Source of the DNA: Ignavibacteria bacterium
Lineage (GTDB): Bacteria; Bacteroidota; Ignavibacteria; Tepidaquicellales; OLB5
DNA length: 10,008 bases
NCBI GenBank assembly: GCA_027492415.1
Contig: JAPUEV010000244.1
Span: 1 to 10,008, forward strand
Direction: 5' to 3'
Part shown: in pieces, positions 1 through 7,178 of the stretch
Position numbering within the stretch: position 1 is the first letter of the stretch
Layout: every line of letters starts with the position of its first letter
Notes under the pieces: model-generated
The model's database searches: none
What the model saw: the letters and a program-made list of their open reading frames with translations, nothing else
What the model was told of the DNA's origin: nothing
Program-made: the position numbers and the translations under genes

Positions 1-846
1 AACCCTGAGAAGATATATATGTATAATGCAAGGATTGGATTTATATCGGATAATTCAGGTGCATCAAGCATTCGCAAAACCACAAACGGCGGGTTGAACT
101 GGAATTTGAATGTAAGTGGGGAATATTTTACCGACATACATTTTATTGACAGTTTACATGGCTGGAGATGTGTGCCGGGTCCTACAATAGGTGATTCGTG
201 TATGAGATACACTGCTAATGGTGGGTTAAACTGGCAAAAGCAAATTCTGCCATCAGGTGGATTGATCACTGCACCTGTAATTGGTAGTTTTGTTAATTTA
301 AACTCTGATACATTAATTGGAGTTGGAAGCACAGTGTTTTATGGCAGCGGTCAATTCAGAGGAATTTTATTCAGGACTACAAACAAAGGAAATAACTGGC
401 TATTCCAGATTCCTGACACTTCGATACATATTGGAAGTTATTCATATATTCAATTTGTAAACAATAATATAGGCTGGGCATATAGTGTTGTACAAGGTGG
501 AATACACACAACCACAGGCGGTGACCCAATTTGGCTAACTGCAATTGAACAAATAAGTAACGAAGTACCTAAAGAATTTAAATTATACCAGAATTATCCC
601 AATCCTTTTAATCCTGAGACTAAAATAAAGTTTCAGTTATTAAAACAAGCTTATACCGAAATAACAATATATGATATTACCGGAAGGAAAATACAGAAAT
701 TATTAAATGAAGAGCTTATAGCAGGTGAATATGAAATTGATTTTAATGCTGCAGGTTTGGCAACAGGTACTTATTTTTACAAATTAACGGTTACAACAGG
801 AAAGGAGGTATTTTCTGATACTAAAAAGATGATTTTAGTAAAATAA
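1..846 (+). CDS. Secreted YCF48-like beta-propeller protein with T9SS type A sorting domain (5' partial)
   Basis: The frame is open from base 1, so the gene begins upstream; the ATG at 19 is probably internal. 281 codons are visible, ending at TAA 844-846. Codons about 20-175 carry repeated blades of the YCF48/sortilin-like propeller type: 'TTNGGLNW' (codons 27-34), 'TANGGLNW' (71-78), 'TTNKGNNW' (126-133) and a last 'GIHTTTGG' (167-174), each near a 'GW' strand such as 'NNNIGWAY'. Codons about 190-281 form a Por/T9SS type A sorting domain, with 'YQNYPNPFNPETKI', 'ITIYDITGRKI' and a closing 'GTYFYKLTV...KKMILVK'. By family knowledge this tail sends the protein through the type IX system and is cleaved at the cell surface. 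The binding partner of the propeller cannot be told. The signal peptide would lie upstream of the window. It is separated from the next gene by a repeat-rich gap and is probably not in the same operon. Confidence 0.9.
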   Translation, partial: NPEKIYMYNARIGFISDNSGASSIRKTTNGGLNWNLNVSGEYFTDIHFIDSLHGWRCVPGPTIGDSCMRYTANGGLNWQKQILPSGGLITAPVIGSFVNLNSDTLIGVGSTVFYGSGQFRGILFRTTNKGNNWLFQIPDTSIHIGSYSYIQFVNNNIGWAYSVVQGGIHTTTGGDPIWLTAIEQISNEVPKEFKLYQNYPNPFNPETKIKFQLLKQAYTEITIYDITGRKIQKLLNEELIAGEYEIDFNAAGLATGTYFYKLTVTTGKEVFSDTKKMILVK

Positions 847-872
847 TATTTTTATAAAAGAACTATGTTGTT

Positions 873-882
873 TAACGCGTTA
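873..882. repeat. Perfect 10-base palindrome TAACGCGTTA
   Basis: TAACGCGTTA equals its own reverse complement. It lies 27 bases after the stop of the sorting-domain gene and is followed by GGTAGGGGTGCC. It may be the outer edge of the repeat that contains the hairpin at 928-953. A role as a protein-binding site is possible but nothing here shows it. Confidence 0.4.
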
Positions 883-927
883 GGTAGGGGTGCCGAAAAC
901 AAAATTAATAACTATAACTTTTCCCGC

Positions 928-953
928 CGTTGTTGGTGTTCTCACCAACAACG
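928..953. repeat. Perfect hairpin, candidate dispersed intergenic repeat
   Basis: The arm CGTTGTTGGTG (928-938) is matched exactly by CACCAACAACG (943-953), giving 11 paired bases around the loop TTCT. No T-run follows on either strand, so it is not a standard intrinsic terminator. A second sequence with the same CCAACAACG arm lies about 145 bases downstream (1074-1114), which suggests a repeated element and not a one-off structure. Membership of a genome-wide family is inferred. Confidence 0.7.
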
Positions 954-1000
954 AATAATATCAAATTATCAATATGAGTTCAAATATCAGTACAATTAAA

Positions 1001-1008
1001 TAGTTTTG
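1001..1008 (+). promoter_or_regulatory. Possible -7 element TAGTTTTG
   Basis: TAGTTTTG fits the TAnnTTTG -7 consensus described for the primary sigma factor of Bacteroides and relatives. No good TTG -33 partner is visible about 20 bases upstream. In AT-rich spacer such octamers also occur by chance, so this is weak. If real, transcription would start near 1015 and run through the second hairpin toward xseA. Confidence 0.25.
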
Positions 1009-1073
1009 TATTTATTAAACAATAAGCACTCAAACCCTATTTCTCGCAAAATGAATTCTTAAAGATTTATTGT

Positions 1074-1114
1074 CGTTGGTGACAGCACTGCTAGAACAGT
1101 CGCAGCCAACAACG
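1074..1114. repeat. Imperfect hairpin related to the one at 928-953
   Basis: GTTGG (1075-1079) can pair with CCAAC (1106-1110), and inside it ACTG (1087-1090) with CAGT (1097-1100) around the loop CTAGAA. The right side, CCAACAACG (1106-1114), is identical to the right arm of the hairpin at 928-953, and the left side CGTTGGTG resembles the left arm with three bases missing. It reads as a diverged or rearranged member of the same repeat. Confidence 0.5.
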
Positions 1115-1161
1115 GTGTAAAGGTGCTTTTAAAGTAATTATTATTCAAACATTTTCATGAT

Positions 1162-1169
1162 TATATTTG
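1162..1169 (+). promoter_or_regulatory. Possible -7 element TATATTTG before xseA
   Basis: TATATTTG matches TAnnTTTG and is identical to the octamer at 6021-6028 in front of the sigma-54 activator gene. It sits 38 bases before the xseA ATG, so a start site about 7 bases downstream would fall inside the hairpin at 1170-1197. No clear -33 TTG is seen. This is the best-placed candidate promoter for the xseA-xseB-dxs-miaB run. Confidence 0.4.
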
Positions 1170-1197
1170 AAGGGAACGAAAGTAAATTCGTTCCCTT
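1170..1197 (+). terminator. Terminator-like hairpin just before xseA
   Basis: AAGGGAACGAA (1170-1180) pairs perfectly with TTCGTTCCCTT (1187-1197) around the loop AGTAAA, and the descending arm runs into TTTT at 1196-1199. This fits an intrinsic terminator for transcripts coming from upstream. It ends only 10 bases before the xseA ATG at 1208, so if transcribed with xseA it would form a 5' leader hairpin beside the start codon. Confidence 0.6.
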
Positions 1198-1207
1198 TTA
1201 AATTTAT

Positions 1208-2455
1208 ATGAGAGAAGAGCTTCCACAAATATTAACTGTATCAGAGCTTAATTCATACATAAAAGTATTAATTGAAGAGAATTTTAAGTTCGTTCATTTG
1301 ATCGGTGAAATATCCAATTTTAAAATTCACACACAATCAGGTCATTATTACTTTACCATCAAAGATGAAAGCTCACAAATTAATGCCGTGATGTGGAAAA
1401 CCCGCAACCAGCAATTGCTCTTCACTCCTGAAGACGGAATGCAGGTAGTGGTAAAAGGCAGGGTGACGGTCTACCCCGCGCGCGGTAATTACCAGGTTGA
1501 GGTTTGGGAAATTAAGCCGCAGGGCGCAGGTGAGCTGCAGTTCCGGTTTGAGCAGCTTAAGCAGAAATTATTTGATGAAGGTCTGTTTGACGAAGAGCAT
1601 AAAAAGCCGATGCCAAAGTATCCCGAAAATGTTGTTATGATAACCTCAAAAACGGGTGCCGTGCTGCAGGATTTTATCAACATCACAAAGCGAAGATATC
1701 CGTTACTTAATATTTATCTTTATCCCGTAAGCGTTCAGGGTGTAAATGCGGCAAGCTCAATTATTGATGCGGTTTGCGATACAGTAAGCCTGGTTAAGAG
1801 CAAAAAGCTGCCTGAAATTGATATTATAGTAATCGCACGCGGCGGGGGATCAATTGAGGACTTATGGCCGTTTAATGATGAAAGGCTGGCACGCTGCATA
1901 TTTGAGTGCAAAATACCCATTGTAAGCGCTGTTGGGCATGAAATTGACTTCACAATATGCGATTTTGTGGCTGATTTGCGGGCTCCGACCCCATCTGCCG
2001 CCGCTGAGATAATAACGCCGGATATCAGAGAGTTAATTGAAAATCTTGACAAATTTTCGTATTTTTGTAGAAGTTTTGTCCAAACAAAACTTGAAGGTTA
2101 CAAAAATTCCGTTCGTGAGATTCAGGGAAGTTATTATTTTAACCGTCCCAAGGATCTTATCAATAATTTTTACCAGAGACTGGATGATTTTTCGAAGGGA
2201 ATTATAAATATTACAAATGCCAGGCTGAATGATTATAAGAGCCGGGTTAAGTATTACAAAAAGACACTGCATCATGTATCACCTGATAACAACCTGAAGA
2301 AAGGTTACGCTATCATAAAGAAAAAAGTTGATATAGATGAGATGCGGCTTCAGTTTGAATTCAATAAAATAGTAACAAGGGCTTCGAATCTGAAGAAGGA
2401 TGAAGAAGTAGAAATTAAGTTTTACGATAATAAAAAAAGCGCAAAGATAATATAA
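1208..2455 (+). CDS. xseA: Exonuclease VII large subunit
   Basis: This is the large, catalytic subunit of exonuclease VII, which degrades single-stranded DNA from both ends in the cytoplasm. The 415 residues are close to the usual family length. An N-terminal OB-fold-type DNA-binding domain covers about 9-105 ('LIGEISNFKIHTQSGHYYFTIKD'). The nuclease domain shows 'ITSKTGAVLQDF' (145-156), the 'RGGGSIEDLWPFNDE' core (211-225) and 'AVGHEIDFTICDFVADLRAPTPSAAAE' features (241-267) including H244 and D247. A helical C-terminal part follows, with 'LKKGYAII' (363-370). The start is ATG, with no Shine-Dalgarno sequence because a terminator-like hairpin occupies that space. The small subunit gene follows after 4 bases. 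The family identification is firm. Confidence 0.97.
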   Translation: MREELPQILTVSELNSYIKVLIEENFKFVHLIGEISNFKIHTQSGHYYFTIKDESSQINAVMWKTRNQQLLFTPEDGMQVVVKGRVTVYPARGNYQVEVWEIKPQGAGELQFRFEQLKQKLFDEGLFDEEHKKPMPKYPENVVMITSKTGAVLQDFINITKRRYPLLNIYLYPVSVQGVNAASSIIDAVCDTVSLVKSKKLPEIDIIVIARGGGSIEDLWPFNDERLARCIFECKIPIVSAVGHEIDFTICDFVADLRAPTPSAAAEIITPDIRELIENLDKFSYFCRSFVQTKLEGYKNSVREIQGSYYFNRPKDLINNFYQRLDDFSKGIINITNARLNDYKSRVKYYKKTLHHVSPDNNLKKGYAIIKKKVDIDEMRLQFEFNKIVTRASNLKKDEEVEIKFYDNKKSAKII

Positions 2456-2459
2456 TAAG

Positions 2460-2696
2460 TTGGCTCAGAAAAAAGCAAAAACAGAATCATCGTTTGAAAC
2501 ATCATTCCTAAGGCTGGAGAAGATACTTGAATCGCTTGAAAGCGAAGACTGTACGCTTGAAGAAACTATAAAGCTATATGAAGAAGGCCTTACGTTAACA
2601 AAAGTATGTTACGATAAGCTTAATGATGCTGAATTACGTATAAAAGAAATAAACAGGACTGCCAAAAGCAGTGTTGAAATTAAAGATTATAAATAA
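2460..2696 (+). CDS. xseB: Exonuclease VII small subunit
   Basis: This 78-residue protein is the small subunit that binds the XseA C-terminal helices in multiple copies and keeps exonuclease VII active. The family signature is clear: 'SFETSFLRLEKILESLESEDCTLEETIKLYEEGLTLTKVCYDKLNDAELRIKEI' spans residues 11-64 as two long helices. It starts with TTG at 2460, four bases after the xseA stop. The frame is closed by a stop at 2448 and there is no other methionine in the protein, so TTG is the only canonical start that keeps the domain. Close spacing suggests translational coupling with xseA. Confidence 0.95.
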   Translation: MAQKKAKTESSFETSFLRLEKILESLESEDCTLEETIKLYEEGLTLTKVCYDKLNDAELRIKEINRTAKSSVEIKDYK

Positions 2697-2707
2697 ATAT
2701 CAATAAA

Positions 2708-4615
2708 TTGGAAACAGAATATAAGTATCTTAACAGTGTAAACACACCCGAAGACCTGAAGAAGCTGAATTTAACAGAGCTTAAAGAACTGGTTCAGGAG
2801 ATCAGGGAATTCCTTGTAGATACAATATCAAAAATTGGCGGTCATTTAGGCGCATCGCTTGGTGTGGCAGAGCTGACCGTTGCCCTGCATTATGTATTCA
2901 ACACTCCCGATGATAAGCTTATATGGGATGTCGGGCACCAGGGCTATATACATAAAATATTGACAGGCAGGAAAGACCAGCTTAAGACCATAAGGCAGTA
3001 CGGCGGTATAAGCGGCTTCTTAAAAAGGGCTGAAAGTGATTACGATGTATTCGGCGCGGGACATGCAAGCACATCACTCAGCGCGGCTTTAGGTGTTGCA
3101 ACTGCCCGTGACTTCCTGAAAAAGAAATTTAAAGTTGTAGGTATAATTGGCGATGGCTCGATGACAGGCGGTATGGCATACGAGGCAATGAATAATATCG
3201 GGTTATTAAAGAAAGATATTATTGTTGTGCTCAACGATAATAAAATGTCAATTGCCCCAAACGTCTGGTCACTGCATAATTATTTCAACGAGTTCCTTTC
3301 GAATCCATCATATAATAAGTTCAGAAATTACGTATGGGATGCAACCGGAAAGCTTGACCCGAAAATTGGTGACAGGCTGAAACGCTTTGCCGCAAAGGTC
3401 GAAGGCGGGCTAAAAGGTGTTGTAACGCCGGGTATGCTTTTTGAAGCTCTTGGCTTCAGGTACTTTGGTCCGATAAACGGGCATAATATTGTTAACGTTG
3501 TAAAGATATTTGAAGAGATAAAAGATTTCTCGGGTCCAATACTTGTACATGTAGTGACAGAAAAAGGACACGGCTACAAGCCTGCAAAGAATCATTACCA
3601 GAAGTTCCATGCTTCAACTCCATGGGATAAAGATACTGGTTTGGCAATAAAGAAATCAGGAGGCCAGCCGGCATATACAAAGATATTCGGTGAAGCGCTG
3701 GTAGAAATTTGTAAAGAAAATGAAAAAGTTGTAGGAATCACAGCAGCAATGCCTGATGGTACCGGGCTTGATATACTGCAGAAGGAAATGCCGGAGAAAT
3801 ATTTTGATGTTGGCATAGCAGAGCAGCATGCAGTAACATTTGCAGCAGGTATGGCAACAGAAGGCTTTACCCCGGTTTGCGCAATATATTCCTCGTTCAT
3901 ACAGCGCGCATTTGACCAGATAGTACACGACTGCGCAATACAGAAGCTGCCTGTGATATTTGTTATGGATAGAGCTGGAATTGTAGGAGCTGACGGTCCG
4001 ACCCACCACGGAGCATTAGACTTAAGCTTCTTCAGGTCAATACAGGGCGTAGTACTTATGGCGCCAAAGGATGAGCAGGAACTGCGCGACATGCTCTATA
4101 CCGCTACATTGTATAAAAAAGGTCCCATTGCAATACGTTATCCCCGCGGTAATGCGCTTGGAGTAGAAATTAAGCCATTCAGCCAGATACCAATTGGCAA
4201 AGGTGAAATTATTGAAAAGGGAAGTGATGCTGCAATTATTGCCATCGGCAATATGGTTGATATCGGCATGAAAGCCAGGGCTGAGCTTGCAAAGGAAAAT
4301 ATTGATATTGAAGTTGTTAACGCCAGGTTCGTTAAACCGCTTGATGCAGAGCTGCTTAAGGACGTTTTCAGCCGTCATAAAAAAGTAATTACGCTTGAAG
4401 ATAATGTGATAACAGGTGGATTCGGGTCAGCAGTGCTTGAATTCATGAACCAGCAGAAGATAAATGATGTTGACCTGATAGTTCACGGTCTTCCGGACAG
4501 GTTTGTTGAGCACGGTACACCTGATGAGCTTTTCCGTGACCTGAAGCTTGATGCAGCAGGTATTGTTGAAATAATAAAGGATCATTTACTTTCAAAAGAG
4601 AAGGTTGTAAATTAA
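2708..4615 (+). CDS. dxs: 1-deoxy-D-xylulose-5-phosphate synthase
   Basis: Dxs joins pyruvate and glyceraldehyde 3-phosphate to form DXP, the first step of the MEP pathway to IPP and DMAPP, using thiamine diphosphate. The 635 residues match the family length. Visible motifs are 'IGGHLGASLG' (43-52), the thiamine diphosphate/metal motif 'GDGSMTGGMAYEAMN' (148-162), 'GPINGHN' (254-260), the catalytic glutamate in 'GIAEQHAV' (E372) and 'DRAGIVGADGPTHHG' (421-435). A C-terminal transketolase-like domain runs from about 500 to 625. The start is TTG at 2708: a stop at 2690 closes the frame above, and the first downstream ATG is at about residue 152, inside the cofactor site. It follows xseB by 11 bases and precedes miaB by one. 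Adjacency to xseB is seen in other bacteria too. Confidence 0.97.
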   Translation: METEYKYLNSVNTPEDLKKLNLTELKELVQEIREFLVDTISKIGGHLGASLGVAELTVALHYVFNTPDDKLIWDVGHQGYIHKILTGRKDQLKTIRQYGGISGFLKRAESDYDVFGAGHASTSLSAALGVATARDFLKKKFKVVGIIGDGSMTGGMAYEAMNNIGLLKKDIIVVLNDNKMSIAPNVWSLHNYFNEFLSNPSYNKFRNYVWDATGKLDPKIGDRLKRFAAKVEGGLKGVVTPGMLFEALGFRYFGPINGHNIVNVVKIFEEIKDFSGPILVHVVTEKGHGYKPAKNHYQKFHASTPWDKDTGLAIKKSGGQPAYTKIFGEALVEICKENEKVVGITAAMPDGTGLDILQKEMPEKYFDVGIAEQHAVTFAAGMATEGFTPVCAIYSSFIQRAFDQIVHDCAIQKLPVIFVMDRAGIVGADGPTHHGALDLSFFRSIQGVVLMAPKDEQELRDMLYTATLYKKGPIAIRYPRGNALGVEIKPFSQIPIGKGEIIEKGSDAAIIAIGNMVDIGMKARAELAKENIDIEVVNARFVKPLDAELLKDVFSRHKKVITLEDNVITGGFGSAVLEFMNQQKINDVDLIVHGLPDRFVEHGTPDELFRDLKLDAAGIVEIIKDHLLSKEKVVN

Positions 4616-4616
4616 T

Positions 4617-6002
4617 TTGGAAGAAAGAGATCTGGAAAAATATATTCCGATTGAGACCTTTACGCATTCTGTTGAGCCTGAGGGCAGTTCAGCAAAAAAG
4701 CTTTACGTGGAAACGTATGGCTGCCAGATGAACTTTGCCGATACCGAGATAGTTAATGGCATCATGGGTAAAAGCGGGTATGATATAACTGATAATATTG
4801 ATGAGTCAGCTATAATACTTATCAATACATGCAGTATCCGCGAAATGGCTGAAGCAAGGGTTCTGCAAAGGCTGACAGAAATTAAAAAGTATAAAAAGAA
4901 AAATCCAAAGCTTGTAGTCGGTATAATAGGCTGCATGGCTGAAAGGCTGAAGCGTGACCTTGTTACAAAGAAAGGTGTTGTTGATCTTGTCCTTGGACCC
5001 GATGAATACAGAAAGCTGCCTTCATTAATTGATAACTTAATTGATACCGGTGAAAAAGGGATAGCTGTAAAGCTATCCAGGGTTGAAACCTATGATGATA
5101 TTCTCCCTTTGCGTAAAGAGGGGATCAGCGCATGGCTATCGATAATGCGCGGCTGTGATAAGTTCTGCAGCTTTTGTGTAGTACCATACACACGCGGCAG
5201 GGAAAGAAGCAGGCCTTTAGAAGGCGTGATACGCGAAGTTACACAATTGCGTGATGAAGGATTTAAGGACGTTACACTTCTTGGGCAGAACGTAAATTCA
5301 TACATAAGCGGCGCAAATGATTTTTCTGACCTGCTTGAGGCATGCGCGAAAGCAGTGCCTGATATAAGGCTCAGGTTCACTACATCACATCCGCAGGATC
5401 TATCAATTAAGCTTATAGAAACTATAGCTAAGTATGATAATCTTTGTAATTACATTCATCTTCCGGTCCAGTCAGGCAGCGATAGAGTGCTGGAGCTTAT
5501 GCAGCGCAGCTATACTATAGATCATTACATGAAGATTATGGATAATATCAAGAAATTGATACCTGATGTATCGCTCTCGACAGATATTATTACTGGCTTC
5601 TGCACCGAATCTGAAGAAGATCATAGGATGACACTAGAAGTTATGAAAGAGGTAAAATATGACGGGGCATATATGTTCAAATACTCACCCCGCGAGAAAA
5701 CCAAGGCATGGAAGATGGAAGATGATGTTGATGAAGAAACAAAAACACGCAGGCTGGTTGAAATAGTTGAGCTTCAGCGTAATATAAGTGAAGAAAAGAA
5801 TAAAGACACAGTAGGTAAAGAATTTGAAGTTATAATTGAGGGCATCAGCAAGAAATCAGATAAGATGTTATTCGGCAGAACTGACGGGAATAAGACAGTC
5901 ATTATTCCCTTAAATGACGCAAAGCCCGGTGATAAAATTATGGTAAAGGTTAACAAGGCAAATTCAGCAACATTATTCGGGGAAGCAGTAACAGTAAATT
6001 AA
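4617..6002 (+). CDS. miaB: tRNA-2-methylthio-N6-dimethylallyladenosine synthase
   Basis: MiaB is a radical-SAM methylthiotransferase that converts i6A37 to ms2i6A37 in tRNAs reading UNN codons. Its 461 residues show the three-domain order of the family. The N-terminal UPF0004 domain has cluster cysteines C36 ('YGCQMNFAD'), C72 ('NTCSIRE') and C106 ('IGCMAE'). The radical-SAM core carries C180, C184 and C187 in 'RGCDKFCSFC', followed by 'YTRGRERSRP'. A TRAM domain covers about 397-459. The 'CSFCVVPYTRGRERSR' context and 'LLGQNVNSY' fit MiaB better than MtaB or RimO. The start is TTG, one base after the dxs stop; the first ATG lies just after C36 and would lose an iron-sulfur ligand. Translation is likely coupled to dxs. 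Confidence 0.95.
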   Translation: MEERDLEKYIPIETFTHSVEPEGSSAKKLYVETYGCQMNFADTEIVNGIMGKSGYDITDNIDESAIILINTCSIREMAEARVLQRLTEIKKYKKKNPKLVVGIIGCMAERLKRDLVTKKGVVDLVLGPDEYRKLPSLIDNLIDTGEKGIAVKLSRVETYDDILPLRKEGISAWLSIMRGCDKFCSFCVVPYTRGRERSRPLEGVIREVTQLRDEGFKDVTLLGQNVNSYISGANDFSDLLEACAKAVPDIRLRFTTSHPQDLSIKLIETIAKYDNLCNYIHLPVQSGSDRVLELMQRSYTIDHYMKIMDNIKKLIPDVSLSTDIITGFCTESEEDHRMTLEVMKEVKYDGAYMFKYSPREKTKAWKMEDDVDEETKTRRLVEIVELQRNISEEKNKDTVGKEFEVIIEGISKKSDKMLFGRTDGNKTVIIPLNDAKPGDKIMVKVNKANSATLFGEAVTVN

Positions 6003-6020
6003 TAACACCCTTTGAAAATA

Positions 6021-6028
6021 TATATTTG
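6021..6028 (+). promoter_or_regulatory. Possible -7 element TATATTTG before the sigma-54 activator gene
   Basis: TATATTTG fits TAnnTTTG and lies 26 bases before the TTG start at 6054, in the 51-base gap after miaB. It is identical to the octamer before xseA at 1162. A matching -33 TTG is not evident. If used, it would give a separate transcript for the activator and lptE. GGAG at 6033-6036 is too far from the start (17 bases) to be a normal ribosome binding site. Confidence 0.35.
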
Positions 6029-6053
6029 TACCGGAGTTTTATAATTCAATAAT

Positions 6054-7178
6054 TTGAATAAAGAAATACATAATAGCGAATTGCTTGGGGATTCGATTCC
6101 TATTGTAGAGCTGAGGGAGATCATTAAACAGGTCGCCCCTACAGATGTTACAGTATTGATCACCGGCGAAAGCGGCTCCGGCAAGGAAGTTGTTGCAAAC
6201 GAGATACATAAGCTGAGCAAACGAAGCGAAAAACCCTTTATAACCGTTAACTGCGGCGCAATTCCTGAGGGTATTATTGAAAGCGAGCTGTTTGGCCACG
6301 TGAAAGGCTCGTTTACCGGCGCAACAGAAAACCGTAAAGGATATTTTGAGGCCGCAAACGGCGGTACAATTTTCCTTGATGAAATAGGTGAGCTACCCAT
6401 GCAGACGCAGGTAAAATTCCTGAGAGTGATCGAAAACGGCGAGTATATGAAAGTTGGCGGCAATAAAACAGAAAAAGTTGATGTTAGAATAATTGCCGCG
6501 ACAAATAAGAATCTGGAACAGCTTATACAGAATAATTCATTCCGTGAGGACCTGTATTACAGGCTCCGCTCAATAAATATTACGATCCCCCCGTTACGCG
6601 AAAGAAAAAGCGATATCAAGCTGCTGTTTGAAAGCTTCATCAGCCAGTTCACAAAAAGGAACTCCATTGAGTTCAAAGGGATAACTCCCGAGGCAATGGA
6701 TTTCATCGGGAATTATAACTGGCCGGGCAATGTGAGGCAGCTAAAGAATTTTACAGAAAGCCTGATAACATTAAATTCTGATAAAGTAATTGATCTTGAT
6801 GATGTTATGAGGCAGTTAAGCATCCCCAAATCAGAGATACTGCCTGCAACTGTGAACGGCTACAACAAACAGGATGAGCGCCAGCTATTGTTCGGCGCGC
6901 TGTTTGAGCTGAAGAAGGATATCATGGATATCAAACACCAGCTTTCTCACATGGAAGAGGCTAAATCAGCGGCGGTACCAGAGAACGGTTTTTATGTGAG
7001 CGATGATAAAATTGATAATATTTCATTTGACGAGTTTGAACAGGAGCTATTGACCTATTATTACAATAAATATAACGGTAATATCAACAGGATTGCAGAC
7101 AAGCTGAAAATAAGCAACAGAACGTTATACAGGAAGTTCAAACAGTATGGCTTAAAGAACGGAAAGTATAACTTATGA
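6054..7178 (+). CDS. Sigma-54-dependent transcriptional activator lacking an N-terminal sensory domain
   Basis: This 374-residue protein is a bacterial enhancer-binding AAA+ ATPase of the NtrC/PspF type that remodels RNA polymerase with sigma-54. The AAA+ domain begins almost at the N terminus: Walker A 'GESGSGKE' (38-45), the sigma-54 contact loop as 'GSFTGA' (85-90) in place of GAFTGA, Walker B 'GGTIFLDE' (103-110), 'AATNKNL' (148-154), arginine finger region 'FREDLYYRL' (163-171) and sensor II 'NWPGNVRQL' (222-230). A long linker (about 260-325) includes a helical stretch near 275-303. A Fis-type helix-turn-helix follows at about 341-369 ('NRIADKLKISNRTLYRKF'). No receiver, GAF or PAS domain is present, so control must come from a partner protein or from expression. 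The start is TTG; a stop at 6042 closes the frame and the first ATG falls after Walker B. The end overlaps lptE by 4 bases (ATGA). Confidence 0.93.
   Translation: MNKEIHNSELLGDSIPIVELREIIKQVAPTDVTVLITGESGSGKEVVANEIHKLSKRSEKPFITVNCGAIPEGIIESELFGHVKGSFTGATENRKGYFEAANGGTIFLDEIGELPMQTQVKFLRVIENGEYMKVGGNKTEKVDVRIIAATNKNLEQLIQNNSFREDLYYRLRSINITIPPLRERKSDIKLLFESFISQFTKRNSIEFKGITPEAMDFIGNYNWPGNVRQLKNFTESLITLNSDKVIDLDDVMRQLSIPKSEILPATVNGYNKQDERQLLFGALFELKKDIMDIKHQLSHMEEAKSAAVPENGFYVSDDKIDNISFDEFEQELLTYYYNKYNGNINRIADKLKISNRTLYRKFKQYGLKNGKYNL

Larger units (their letters stand above)
847..1207. other. Intergenic region rich in hairpins and promoter-like sites, no gene
   Basis: These 361 bases hold no convincing gene. 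A 44-codon ATG frame at 865-999 runs straight through the perfect hairpin at 928-953 and looks like a by-product of it. The region contains the 10-base palindrome TAACGCGTTA at 873-882, a perfect 11-bp hairpin (928-953), a related imperfect hairpin (1074-1114), TAnnTTTG octamers at 1001 and 1162, and a terminator-like hairpin at 1170-1197. It separates the secreted-protein gene from the xseA-miaB gene run. Confidence 0.7.

Noticed and set aside
871..887. Integron attC-like halves GTTTAAC and GTTAGGT
   Set aside because: Both fit the short attC core patterns, but they are only two bases apart and no second, distant core or attC-type arm pairing was found. The palindrome explains the match.
928..953. 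The perfect hairpin as an intrinsic terminator for the sorting-domain gene
   Set aside because: No T-run follows on either strand, and the same arm recurs downstream, which fits a repeat better.
865..999. 44-codon ATG frame in the gap before xseA
   Set aside because: It reads through the perfect hairpin at 928-953, has no recognisable domain and no ribosome binding site, and looks like a by-product of the repeat.
1887..1901. TGGCACG resembling a sigma-54 -24 element
   Set aside because: It lies inside xseA and the expected TTGC -12 element is absent.
3595..4092. Minus-strand open frame of 165 codons
   Set aside because: It is a shadow of dxs, which has all family motifs in the same interval.
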